64,000 nucleotides of DNA, taken from an uncultured Varibaculum sp. GTDB lineage: Bacteria; Actinomycetota; Actinomycetes; Actinomycetales; Actinomycetaceae. The stretch spans positions 1 through 64,000 of the forward strand of contig NZ_CABTZZ010000003.1 of assembly GCF_902489465.1 (NCBI RefSeq), read 5' to 3'. A program made the translations under genes and the position numbers. Shown here piece by piece: positions 43,679 through 51,912 of this stretch; position 1 is the stretch's first letter, and each line of letters starts with the position of its first letter. Below the pieces are notes generated by a model that saw only the letters and a list, made by a program, of their open reading frames with translations, made no database searches and was not told the origin of the DNA.

Positions 43679-45043
43679 TTAGTTCTTAAAGGAATGCACG
43701 GGGGCGGGGATGCGTCCGCCGCGAGTAGCAAACTTTTCCGAAGAAAACGGAGATACTTCCATAATTGGCGCCCAGCCTAGCAGGCCTCCAAAATTCGCTT
43801 GGTCCCCAACCCCTTTACCCGGTACTGGAATCACTCGCACTGCAGTGGTTTTCCCGTTGGCGACCCCGATCGCGGCCTCATCGGCAATCAATCCGGTAAT
43901 AGTGGCCGCAGGAGTATCGCCGGGAATCGCGATCATATCCAGACCCACTGAACAGATAGCGGTCATAGCTTCTAGCTTCGCCAGGCTCAAGGAGCCGCGC
44001 TGGACTGCCTGAATCATATTCGCGTCCTCGGAAACTGGGATGAACGAGCCGGAAAGTCCCCCGACCAGAGAGCAAGCCATCAGACCGCCCTTTTTAACCG
44101 CATCGTTGAGCAGCGCCAAAGCCGCGGTAGTGCCCGGGGCACCCACAGTTTCTACCCCCAGCTCTTCTAAAATCGCGGCCACCGAATCTCCTACTGCCGG
44201 GGTGGGAGCCAGGGATAAATCTACAATCCCAAAATTTACCCCTAGGCGTTTAGCCACGGTTTGCCCCACCAGCTGTCCCATGCGGGTGATTTTGAAAGCT
44301 GATTTCTTAATGGCTTCTGCGCATTCTTCAAAAGGCCGCCCCTGTACTCCCGCGAGCGCCCTCTCTATTACTCCCGGGCCCGAAATCCCTACCGATACCA
44401 CCGCATCGGGTTGGCTCACGCCATGGAAAGCACCCGCCATAAAGGGGTTATCTTCTACCGCGTTGGCAAACACCACCAGTTTTGCGGCTCCGATTCCGTC
44501 TTTATCGGCAGTTTTATGGGCGGCAGCGAGTATCTGCTGACCCATTTTTGCGGTCGCACTCATATTGATGCCGCTGCGAGTAGAACCGATATTTACCGAG
44601 GAACATACGATGTCGGTAGTGGCTAACGCCTCGGGAATGGAATCGATTAACGCTAAATCACTGCGGGTTGCTCCAGCTTGCACCAACGCGGAGTAGCCAC
44701 CTACGAAATCTACTCCTACAGCTTTACCGGCGCGATCAAGCACCTGGGCAAAGGGCAGGGGATCATCGGTACGGCATGCCGCTGCTATCAGGGAAATTGG
44801 GGTTACCGAAAGCCGCTTATTGATAATCGGCACCCCGAACTCGCCCGCGACCTCCTCGGCAGTCGAAACCAGGTGGGAGGCAGAGCTTAAAATCCGCTCT
44901 TCTATGCGCGCGCAGGCTCGCTCGATATCGGCGTCGGCACAATCCAGCAGGGACAGCCCCAAAGTGACGGTGCGTACGTCCAGGTTGTCCTCGGCAATCA
45001 TCTGTATGGTTTCCAGGATTTCCCCGGTGGTATCCACGCCCAT
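43679..45043 (-). CDS. UPF0210/PFL-family protein
   Basis: 454 aa. Matches the UPF0210 (DUF711) family by its start (ETIQMIAEDNLDVRTVTLGLSLLDC) and by NIGSTRSGINMSATAKMGQ, FANAVEDNPFMAGAFHG and the Gly-rich C-terminal PGKGVGDQANFGGLLG. These proteins resemble the pyruvate-formate-lyase barrel but lack the glycyl radical segment; biochemical role unknown. GAGGAG precedes the ATG. Lies 49 nt after the ACT-domain gene, a pairing conserved in many bacteria. Confidence 0.88.
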   Translation of the reverse strand: MGVDTTGEILETIQMIAEDNLDVRTVTLGLSLLDCADADIERACARIEERILSSASHLVSTAEEVAGEFGVPIINKRLSVTPISLIAAACRTDDPLPFAQVLDRAGKAVGVDFVGGYSALVQAGATRSDLALIDSIPEALATTDIVCSSVNIGSTRSGINMSATAKMGQQILAAAHKTADKDGIGAAKLVVFANAVEDNPFMAGAFHGVSQPDAVVSVGISGPGVIERALAGVQGRPFEECAEAIKKSAFKITRMGQLVGQTVAKRLGVNFGIVDLSLAPTPAVGDSVAAILEELGVETVGAPGTTAALALLNDAVKKGGLMACSLVGGLSGSFIPVSEDANMIQAVQRGSLSLAKLEAMTAICSVGLDMIAIPGDTPAATITGLIADEAAIGVANGKTTAVRVIPVPGKGVGDQANFGGLLGWAPIMEVSPFSSEKFATRGGRIPAPVHSFKN

Positions 45044-45092
45044 GATTCTCCTCTATGATTATGGTGATTTGCGCAGCTAGGTGGTAAGCAGC

Positions 45093-45362
45093 TTAGAGTT
45101 TATGCATGGCGTTGAAGAGGTCTTCCGCCTGAACTTTAATAACCAGCCCTTCGGCTTCCTCTACTGGTGCCATAGCTGCCTGCACCTGCGCTAACCCGAT
45201 CTGCTCTTCATCGAATTCCAGTTGCATAATCATGGTGAAATATTCATCCATCAGCGTCTGGGACACATTGGTGATATTCACCTGATTTTGGGCGAGCGTT
45301 TGGGACACCGCCGCGATAATCCCGGTGTGGTCGATACCGGTAACCGTCATAATTGCTTTCAC
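45093..45362 (-). CDS. ACT-domain protein, UPF0237
   Basis: 89 aa from the GTG at 45362 (MKAIMTVTGIDHTGIIAAVS), which matches the usual start of this family; the reading frame extends 41 codons further upstream but that part is low-complexity and out of family. A single ACT fold (~1-80). Members are small regulators that bind amino acids and pair with UPF0210; the downstream gene here is exactly that. Confidence 0.85.
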   Translation of the reverse strand: MKAIMTVTGIDHTGIIAAVSQTLAQNQVNITNVSQTLMDEYFTMIMQLEFDEEQIGLAQVQAAMAPVEEAEGLVIKVQAEDLFNAMHKL

Positions 45363-45449
45363 GTGCTTCAGCTTACGTTCTTCTACGGCTTTTTTGCGAT
45401 TCCTCGTCCCAGTTTCTTCATTTCTGAACTCTTTGGTAATAATGGCGGA

Positions 45450-46064
45450 GTGACTTCTAGTTTGATTATTTCGACCCTCGTGCAAGCGCTAGTGCTATTT
45501 GTAGCCACCAATATTGACCACTTGGCGTTACTAACTTTGTGGTTTGTTCACGGACAGAATCGGCCGGGAACTACGGCGCGCATCTGCGCCGGTCAATATG
45601 TAGGTTTCGGGGTAATCCTGGCAGTCACCATAGTCTTAAGCGCAATTTCTGGTTTGGTAATCCCGCAGGAGTACCTGCGGTTTCTGGGGCTGATACCCCT
45701 GGCACTGGGAGTTAAAGCGGCAATCAGCGAAATCCGGGAGCGGGTTGGGTCTAGGGACTTCGAGGACGAGGACGAGGCACAACTAAAGGGAAAAAAGGTC
45801 AGCGTAGGCGCAGTTGCTCTGGTGACTATGGCTAATGGGGGCGATGAAGTAGCCGCCTATCTACCAGTTTTTGCCCTTTCCACCTGGTGGCAAATCGCCC
45901 TGTTTAGCGCAGTGTTCTTAGTGCTTGCCGGCGTGCTGCTTGCTCTTGCCCGTTTCATCACTGGACGTATGGGGCTTGCTGAGCTCTTGGAACGTTTTGA
46001 AGCGATTATTTTCCCCAGCGTACTTATCCTGCTAGGAGTGCTGATCCTCGCCGATTTACTCTAG
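45450..46064 (+). CDS. CadD-like cadmium/cation transporter
   Basis: 204 aa from the GTG at 45450 (TTG at 45462 is possible). Five to six hydrophobic segments: LIISTLVQALVLFVATNIDHLALLTLW, YVGFGVILAVTIVLSAISG, a Gly/Leu run, then ALVTMANGGDEVAAYLPVF and two at the end. NIDHL and NGGDEV are the paired acidic motifs of the CadD family. Exports Cd2+ or related cations. Divergent from the ACT gene. Its TAG stop lies inside a 16-nt direct repeat (46049-46064). Confidence 0.8.
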   Translation: MTSSLIISTLVQALVLFVATNIDHLALLTLWFVHGQNRPGTTARICAGQYVGFGVILAVTIVLSAISGLVIPQEYLRFLGLIPLALGVKAAISEIRERVGSRDFEDEDEAQLKGKKVSVGAVALVTMANGGDEVAAYLPVFALSTWWQIALFSAVFLVLAGVLLALARFITGRMGLAELLERFEAIIFPSVLILLGVLILADLL

Positions 46065-46260
46065 GTTGGTTGACTAGCTGTGGGAGATAGCAAACACGAG
46101 CCGCAGTCAGGAAAGATATGCTTGCTAACAGCGTGGGAGTAGATTTTTCCTCCCGCCCAAGAATTTGGAAAACATAGCGACGTTTTCCAAATTCTTATGC
46201 CCACCGCGCCTGCTCGGATAAAATCTACTCCCGCGCTGCCATAACGCCGATTTACTCTAG
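46049..46260. repeat. 16-nt direct repeats flanking a nested hairpin element
   Basis: CGCCGATTTACTCTAG occurs at 46049-46064 and again at 46245-46260, each copy holding the stop codon of one of two convergent genes. Between them lie nested inverted repeats: outer arms at 46129-46147 and 46220-46238 (18 of 19 matching) and inner arms at 46159-46173 and 46182-46196 (15 of 15 matching, 8-nt loop). Looks like a small non-coding insertion of about 196 bp with duplicated target, or a recombination duplication. Confidence 0.7.
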
Positions 46261-47405
46261 ACACGGCGCTGCAGGCGAGTAAGTATCGCCGCGCCGATCC
46301 ATAAGGCCAGTGCATAACCTACTTGCACCCCGATGTTCTCCCAGAACTGGGAGGCGGCAGCGCCGCTAAAGCTGGTCATTTCCGCTAACGCATTGTTGTT
46401 GTCGATGTAGTAAAAGGTGGGTAGCGCCCTCCCGATGGCGACTACCGCATCGGGCATTAGATCCCGGGGAATAAACGCCCCACATAGGAAAGCACTGGCC
46501 AGCGCCACCACATTCACAATGGCGCTGAGGGCTTCCTTGTTATTGGTAATTTTTGCCATTAAGAAGCCTAAGGCTAGTACCGGCAGCCCAAAAGCCACAA
46601 TGTTAAGCGCATAGAGTCCCTGTCGTCCGGTATCGGCGATGCCGGGCAACAGCAGTCGCACTAAGAGCACATTGAGTGCCACGAGGAACGCTACGATTAG
46701 GGCGCAGCCGGCTATTAGGCTTAGGTCAATCCGGAAGGGATGTGCGGGGGAAACCAGGGTACGTTTACGTACGTTTATTACCGAAAAGGCCGCTAGCACC
46801 ATGGTGATTACATAAGTGGCGCCGGCCATGAGGGTGTAGCTGCCAAAGTTGTACAGGGCGGTCACATTGTGTAGTGTTTTTTGATCTAAATGGGAAGTGA
46901 GACTGACTTTACTATCCAGTTTCAGGCTAGAGTTTACCGCTTTGACCAGCTCGTCCTCATCCGTTAAATATTGCCCATATCCGGTAGCCAGCCGCAGGAA
47001 ACGACTTACTAATACGTCGGCCGAGGCGCTCTCGGAGCTGGCGCGAGATTTTACGTCTACCACCGGTTTTTCACCTTTCAGGATGGTGGTGGTGAAGTCG
47101 TGGGGCAGGTAAACGACGTAGGACAAAGTTTGGTAATAGAGGGCGTCGTCGATTTCGCGTTCGCTAGTGCCGGTGTCTGCTTTCTTGGTTTGTCCGGCCA
47201 AGTAGGAGTTAAAAGACCGGGTGAGGGCAGTATCGTTGCCGCGGTTGATAACTAAAACTGTAGGTTTGGAAGCGGTGAAATCACCGGAGGAGCCAGGGCT
47301 GGTGTGGAAAGCAGTCAGTCCCATAACCACCATGATGGTGGTAAAGAGAATAACGAAAGCAATATTGCGCAGCAGTACCTGCAGGAAACCTTTAAAGACT
47401 GTCAT
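46257..47405 (-). CDS. ABC-2 type permease (second)
   Basis: 382 aa. A membrane helix near the N-terminus (~14-32), a large extracellular loop (~35-190) and five helices to the C-terminus, the DrrB/YhgE-like arrangement. Starts 14 nt inside the preceding permease gene, so the two are translationally coupled and probably form a heterodimer with the ATPase at 48654. Its TAG stop sits in the second copy of the 16-nt direct repeat. The substrate (drug, peptide or lipid) cannot be told. Confidence 0.85.
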   Translation of the reverse strand: MTVFKGFLQVLLRNIAFVILFTTIMVVMGLTAFHTSPGSSGDFTASKPTVLVINRGNDTALTRSFNSYLAGQTKKADTGTSEREIDDALYYQTLSYVVYLPHDFTTTILKGEKPVVDVKSRASSESASADVLVSRFLRLATGYGQYLTDEDELVKAVNSSLKLDSKVSLTSHLDQKTLHNVTALYNFGSYTLMAGATYVITMVLAAFSVINVRKRTLVSPAHPFRIDLSLIAGCALIVAFLVALNVLLVRLLLPGIADTGRQGLYALNIVAFGLPVLALGFLMAKITNNKEALSAIVNVVALASAFLCGAFIPRDLMPDAVVAIGRALPTFYYIDNNNALAEMTSFSGAAASQFWENIGVQVGYALALWIGAAILTRLQRRV

Positions 47406-48651
47406 AGCGTTGCTTCCTTAGGACGAACAGGGAGGCACCCAGGAGCACTGCCGAAATAATCAGCAGCAAGGTGACGTCTTGCCAAAAACCATCGAACCCG
47501 GGGTGATAGTAGAGGTTATAGAAACCGTCCGTGATTAGGGCAGTGGGATTTAGTTTATTTACCAGGGGCGCTTTTTGGTCTACTACGTAGCGCATGGTTC
47601 CGCCCATCATGCCGGCCAGTACTGCCCCCAACATGGTGACTGAAATCAAGACTCCAATTTTCATGTTTTCCCCGCCGGGCACGAGTGCGGAAATCGCTAC
47701 CCCGAAGGACAATCCGACCAGGGCTCCAAGGGAAGTTAGCAGGAAGGTTAATGCCCAATTGGGGCCAAAATCGATATTGAACAGGACGTGGCACACTGCC
47801 ACCAGTAAAATCAGGCCCACCAATTGCAGTAGGTAACTGGAAATAATCCCGGAAATAATCAGTTTGGCTTTGCTGGTCGGTGCCACCGCTACTCGTCTGC
47901 CGATTACCCCCAGGGGTGGCTGGGCATTATTCATCACTGTCATGGAGAACATCCCCCCATACAGGGCAGCCATAGCTAGCAGCGAGAAGAACTCTGCCAT
48001 CAGCAAGTCCATAGATTTGGGGCTGCGGTCACGCAAAGTAAAGTCGCTTTTAGCGAGTCGGTCTTGGACCGAGGCCGCTACCTGGGAAGGATCAAAGGCA
48101 GGAGGCTGGCCGGGCGGAATGTTTTGAAAGTCAGGCGGAGAGTGAGCGCGAACGTTTGCCGCTATCTCTCGCTGCGTCAGTTGGCTGATCATATCGGTGC
48201 GTTGGGTGATTTCGTCAAGAATTGTTTTTAAGATGGTTTGTTCCATCCCGTTGGAAGCCAGAGTCAAATGAGCTTTGGCATCCCTGCTGATAGCTGCCTG
48301 CGAGGTTCCGGTAATCTCGACTATTCCGGAAACTTCCTCGTCCTCTAAAAGCCTTTTTCCTTCCTCTAAGGTCGTGACCATTCGCAGTTTCAACAGGGGT
48401 TGGTTTTCCGAGCTGACGGGGGAGGAGTCCTTCTTGCTTAAATCATCGAAAGCGATTTTGAAGGTGCTGTCTTGGTAGACCTGGGAGTTTACTACCGCTA
48501 CCGGGACGGTATCGAAGGCTTCTTTATTGACAATGTCGCCGAGTGCCCCTTTGAACAGCAAGCCCAGCAGGATGGGAAAGGCGAGCGTCCAAAAAACCAA
48601 GGTGCGGTTGGAAAGCAGTAGCTTTAGGTTGTATCCGATTAGGTGCCCCAT
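47392..48651 (-). CDS. ABC-2 type permease (first)
   Basis: 419 aa. One N-terminal helix (~20-38), an extracellular loop of about 190 residues, then six helices from ~225 to ~412 with the ABC2 pattern (AALYGGMFSMTVMNNAQPP, GALVGLSFGVAISALVPG). Starts 2 nt after the ATPase stop and overlaps the second permease. Paralogous to it in layout though not closely alike. Confidence 0.87.
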   Translation of the reverse strand: MGHLIGYNLKLLLSNRTLVFWTLAFPILLGLLFKGALGDIVNKEAFDTVPVAVVNSQVYQDSTFKIAFDDLSKKDSSPVSSENQPLLKLRMVTTLEEGKRLLEDEEVSGIVEITGTSQAAISRDAKAHLTLASNGMEQTILKTILDEITQRTDMISQLTQREIAANVRAHSPPDFQNIPPGQPPAFDPSQVAASVQDRLAKSDFTLRDRSPKSMDLLMAEFFSLLAMAALYGGMFSMTVMNNAQPPLGVIGRRVAVAPTSKAKLIISGIISSYLLQLVGLILLVAVCHVLFNIDFGPNWALTFLLTSLGALVGLSFGVAISALVPGGENMKIGVLISVTMLGAVLAGMMGGTMRYVVDQKAPLVNKLNPTALITDGFYNLYYHPGFDGFWQDVTLLLIISAVLLGASLFVLRKQRYDSL

Positions 48652-48653
48652 AG

Positions 48654-49592
48654 CTAGTCTCGCAATTCCTTGCCGGTTAGCTGCAAGAAAACGTCATTTA
48701 GGGTGGGACGCTCCGAGTAAATCGACTCATAAGCTATGCCGGCCTGGCTCAACTGGGCGATGAGAGTGGAAACGTGGTTTTGTCCGTGCCGGTAAACTAG
48801 CTGGAATGTGCGATTTCTGGTGGTAACTGACTCAATTTGGGGATCGGATTCCAGCTTTTCTTTAAGTTCTGGAGGCAGCTCCACCCCCTGCAAAGTAACT
48901 TTTTCTTCGATATCAGATAGCTGTTTCAGCTCATTAATGGTGCCTTGCGCGATGATTTCACCCTTGTCAAGAATGATGATTCGGTCGCAAATCTGCTCTA
49001 CTTCTTCCATATAGTGAGTGGTGTAAACCACCGTGGCTCCGCGGTCACGCAAAGTGACGATACCGTCCAGGATATTGTTGCGGCTTTGGGGATCGACTGC
49101 CACGGTCGGCTCATCCAGGAAAATCAGCTCCGGTTGATGGGCGATACCGCACACTAGGTTTAAGCGGCGCAACAGGCCTCCGGAGAGCTGCTTAGGGCGA
49201 AACTTTAAATAGTCTTGCAGTCCCGCCAACTGAACCGCCTCTGCAATCATCGCGGAGCGTTTACGCTTGTCCGCCAGGTACAGTCCACAAAAATATTCCA
49301 GGTTTTGCGCCACGGTTAGCTCATTGAATACGGCTATGTCCTGGAATACCACCCCTAGACGCCGTTTAATGTCGAAGGCATCGGGGCGCATTTCTTGTCC
49401 GAAGATTTTCACGCTCCCGCTGGTGAAACGTAGCAGGGAGAGGATGCAGTTGATAGCAGTGGATTTTCCGGATCCGTTAGGCCCTAGCAGCCCCAAGATT
49501 TCGCCCTGACGAACTTGAAAAGTCAACTTATTGAGGGCGCGTAACTGCTGGTAATCTTTGGTTAGACCCTCTACTTCAATAATGTTGGTCAC
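48654..49592 (-). CDS. ABC exporter ATP-binding protein (DrrA-like)
   Basis: 312 aa. Walker A GPNGSGKS (37-44), Q-loop VVFQD, signature LSGGLLRRL (~139), Walker B LIFLDEPTVAVD (~158-169) and the switch His in YTTHYMEEV. The C-terminal ~80 residues form the accessory domain of DrrA/CcmA-type exporters, with a distinctive ending SERPTLNDVFLQLTG. Together with the two permeases it is a complete exporter; no regulator is adjacent. Confidence 0.92.
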   Translation of the reverse strand: MTNIIEVEGLTKDYQQLRALNKLTFQVRQGEILGLLGPNGSGKSTAINCILSLLRFTSGSVKIFGQEMRPDAFDIKRRLGVVFQDIAVFNELTVAQNLEYFCGLYLADKRKRSAMIAEAVQLAGLQDYLKFRPKQLSGGLLRRLNLVCGIAHQPELIFLDEPTVAVDPQSRNNILDGIVTLRDRGATVVYTTHYMEEVEQICDRIIILDKGEIIAQGTINELKQLSDIEEKVTLQGVELPPELKEKLESDPQIESVTTRNRTFQLVYRHGQNHVSTLIAQLSQAGIAYESIYSERPTLNDVFLQLTGKELRD

Positions 49593-49669
49593 GACGGTTC
49601 TCGCGTTCTAGGGGTAGTTATTTTTAAGGCAATTCTAGTTTAGCGAAGCTAATCAGCGGTACCCCCCAA

Positions 49670-49730
49670 CCGTGGCGACGTTAATCGAGAATTAACCGAG
49701 AGTTATTGCAGATTTTAAACGCCGCCACGG
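49670..49730. repeat. Long dyad between ABC operon and ybaK
   Basis: Arms CCGTGGCGACGTT (49670-49682) and AACGCCGCCACGG (49718-49730) pair at 12 of 13 positions around an AT-rich loop that holds a smaller GTTAA/TTAAC hairpin. It lies between two divergent genes, upstream of both, so it may be an operator or leader structure for either. Confidence 0.5.
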
Positions 49731-49814
49731 CTGAGGGTAGGAAGTTATTTTCGTTCAAAAATTTTCGAGTCGGTTAAACTGGCTGAGAAAACTCCTAGGA
49801 AAGCAGGTGCGGTT

Positions 49815-50300
49815 ATGGGCAAGAAGCATGTGAAAACTAACGCCCTGCGCATCCTCGAAAATGCGGGAATCGCTGCGCAAATGACGCAGGTTTCTTCCAA
49901 AGGGGAGTTTTTAGATGCTCTTACGATTGCGCAGGAGCTAGGGGTAGATGCGAATTTAGTTTTTAAAACTCTAGTTCTAGAGGGCGGACCTGGGGAGCAT
50001 TTTGTGGCGGTAGTGCCCGCTACTCACGAGTTAGATTTGAAAGCTGCCGCCAAGTGTTTTGGGGTAAAACACCTGGCAATGTTGCCTTTGAAAAAGCTAA
50101 CTCCGCTCACCGGTTATTTAAAAGGAGCGTGTTCGCCCTTGGGAATGAAGAAAGATTTCCCCACGGTGATCGACCAATCCGCTTTTGAGCAAGAAAAAAT
50201 TTACGTATCTGCGGGTAAACGCGGTTACCAGATTCTAGTTGCGGCCACAGATCTGCAAAGGGTGATACCGGCGAAGCAGGGAGATATTTCTCGACCTTAA
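49815..50300 (+). CDS. ybaK: Cys-tRNA(Pro) deacylase YbaK/EbsC family
   Basis: 161 aa. Family phrases: ALGV-type AQELGVDANLVFKTLVLEG, VPATHELDLKAAAK, and TGYLKGACSPLGMKK with the catalytic-site Lys and the YxxGxxSP-like motif. Removes cysteine wrongly attached to tRNA-Pro. Full length for the family. Upstream lies a long dyad; downstream, mntH. Confidence 0.9.
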   Translation: MGKKHVKTNALRILENAGIAAQMTQVSSKGEFLDALTIAQELGVDANLVFKTLVLEGGPGEHFVAVVPATHELDLKAAAKCFGVKHLAMLPLKKLTPLTGYLKGACSPLGMKKDFPTVIDQSAFEQEKIYVSAGKRGYQILVAATDLQRVIPAKQGDISRP

Positions 50301-50365
50301 AAAGCTAGCCCCCACTAAAGTGAGAGTACTGTCAAACGGTTTTTGTCTTCTAAAAAAACCGAGTA

Positions 50366-50387
50366 AAGTTTCGGGTATACGAAACTT
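50366..50387. promoter_or_regulatory. Dyad operator upstream of mntH
   Basis: AAGTTTCG and CGAAACTT (perfect 8-bp arms) around a 6-nt centre GGTATA, about 92 nt before the transporter start. Size and position suit a DtxR/MntR-family metalloregulator; the regulator gene is not in the window. Confidence 0.55.
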
Positions 50388-50478
50388 ACATAAGGGGCAC
50401 CCGAAACCCGGCTAAAGGAAAGTGGGGGGCTGCTTAGATGAGGCAGTTTTTGCGAGTTAGAAAGGTGAATCTGCGCAG

Positions 50479-51744
50479 ATGGAAAAGGAAATCGTCCCAG
50501 ATTCTCAACCTGCTCCCGATGGGAAGGTGGCTGCCAAGAAAGGTTTGCTCCCGCTCCTGGGGCCGGCGTTCGTAGCGGCAGTTGCCTACGTTGATCCCGG
50601 GAATGTCGCCGCCAATATCACTGCTGGTGCCCGCTATGGCTATCTGCTGGTGTGGGTATTAGTGCTGGCCAATTTGATGGCAGTGATCATTCAATATCAA
50701 AGCGCCAAACTAGGGTTAGTGACTGGGAAATCTTTACCGGAGATCTTGGGGGATCGGCTGCCCAAAGGCAAACGCATCACATTTTGGATTCAAGCTGAGA
50801 TTATCGCGGCCGCTACCGACCTGGCGGAGATCGTGGGGGGCGCGATTGCGTTGCAGCTACTGTTTGGGCTGCCACTGTTGGCAGGGGGCTTTATCGTAGG
50901 CTGTGTATCGTTAGCACTGCTAGTTTTCCAGAATGAACGCCGACAAAAACAGTTCGAAACTATAGTGATCGGACTGCTAGTGATCATCACCGTAGGCTTC
51001 TTGTCGGGGCTGGTGATTAGCCCGCCTGATCCCGCGGGAATGCTGGGGGGATTGCTACCCCGTTTTGCCGGTACCGACACCGTGCTGATCGCTGCCTCCA
51101 TGCTGGGAGCAACCGTGATGCCTCACGCTATCTACCTGCATTCTTCGCTGGTGAACCACCGTTTCCCGGAGCGAGGTTCTCGCGATATTCCGCACCTGTT
51201 ACGCGCCTCCAAACATGATGTGGTCTATGCGCTATTTGTCGCGGGAGCCGTCAATATTGCACTTTTATTGCTGGCCGCGTCGGCGCTAGCGGGAAAGAGT
51301 GGCACCGACACTATCGAGGGCGCACATGGCGCTATCGAAAATGCCTTGGGCAGTGGAATCGGCGTAATTTTTGCGATTGGCCTGCTAGCTTCCGGATTAG
51401 CCTCTACTTCGGTTGGAGCCTATGCGGGTTCGGAAATCATGGGCGGGCTGCTGCATGTGCGGGTACCGCTTTTCCTGCGCCGGCTAATCACCCTGATTCC
51501 CGCGCTGCTGATTCTGTGGCTCTACCCCAACCCCACCTGGGCTTTAGTTGTTTCCCAGGTAGCGTTATCTTTCGGTATTCCCCTAGCGGTAGTACCGCTC
51601 GCAGCCTATACCCGCAAGAAAGAACTAATGGGCAGCTACACCGATAACCGGGCAATGCGTTGGACAATGTGCGCCATTGCGGGCTTGATAATCGCCTTGA
51701 ACCTGCTGCTAGTGGTGCTTACTTTCATGGGAGTTGACGTATAA
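50479..51744 (+). CDS. mntH: Nramp-family Mn2+/Fe2+ transporter
   Basis: 421 aa, eleven hydrophobic segments. The metal-site motifs are intact: Asp39-Pro-Gly-Asn42 in VAYVDPGNVAAN (TM1) and MPHAIYLHSS (~213; TM6). Imports Mn2+ (or Fe2+) with protons. The 5' region holds a dyad that is probably the site for an MntR-type repressor. Start at 50479 is preceded by AGAAAGGTG; the leader is about 90 nt after the operator. A long hairpin follows the gene. Confidence 0.93.
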   Translation: MEKEIVPDSQPAPDGKVAAKKGLLPLLGPAFVAAVAYVDPGNVAANITAGARYGYLLVWVLVLANLMAVIIQYQSAKLGLVTGKSLPEILGDRLPKGKRITFWIQAEIIAAATDLAEIVGGAIALQLLFGLPLLAGGFIVGCVSLALLVFQNERRQKQFETIVIGLLVIITVGFLSGLVISPPDPAGMLGGLLPRFAGTDTVLIAASMLGATVMPHAIYLHSSLVNHRFPERGSRDIPHLLRASKHDVVYALFVAGAVNIALLLLAASALAGKSGTDTIEGAHGAIENALGSGIGVIFAIGLLASGLASTSVGAYAGSEIMGGLLHVRVPLFLRRLITLIPALLILWLYPNPTWALVVSQVALSFGIPLAVVPLAAYTRKKELMGSYTDNRAMRWTMCAIAGLIIALNLLLVVLTFMGVDV

Positions 51745-51838
51745 ACCGCTGTCCGCAAAGAGCTAGGTTGTCCCTGGAAAGTAGCCTGCGTCCTCGTAAA
51801 TGGTTTTGGAATCCGGGAGATTAGATCCAAAAGCATTA

Positions 51839-51881
51839 AGGGTGCGTCCTCGAGAACTAAGCATTCTTGAGGACGCACCCT
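51839..51881. terminator. Hairpin between mntH and glgB
   Basis: Arms AGGGTGCGTCCTCGAGAA and TTCTTGAGGACGCACCCT form an 18-bp stem (one G-T pair) with a 7-nt loop. It lies between two convergent genes. T-runs on either side are weak. Likely shared terminator. Confidence 0.7.
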
Positions 51882-51912
51882 ATTAAGCCATTAAACTGGC
51901 TGAGCTATTGAT

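Noticed and set aside
45222..45449. N-terminal extension of the CadD-like gene
   Set aside because: It lies antisense to the ACT-domain gene and lacks hydrophobic character; the GTG at 45450 gives the normal family length.
50301..50478. Manganese (yybP-ykoY) riboswitch upstream of mntH
   Set aside because: The conserved GGGGAGUA-type core and three-way junction cannot be found; a protein operator dyad explains the region better.
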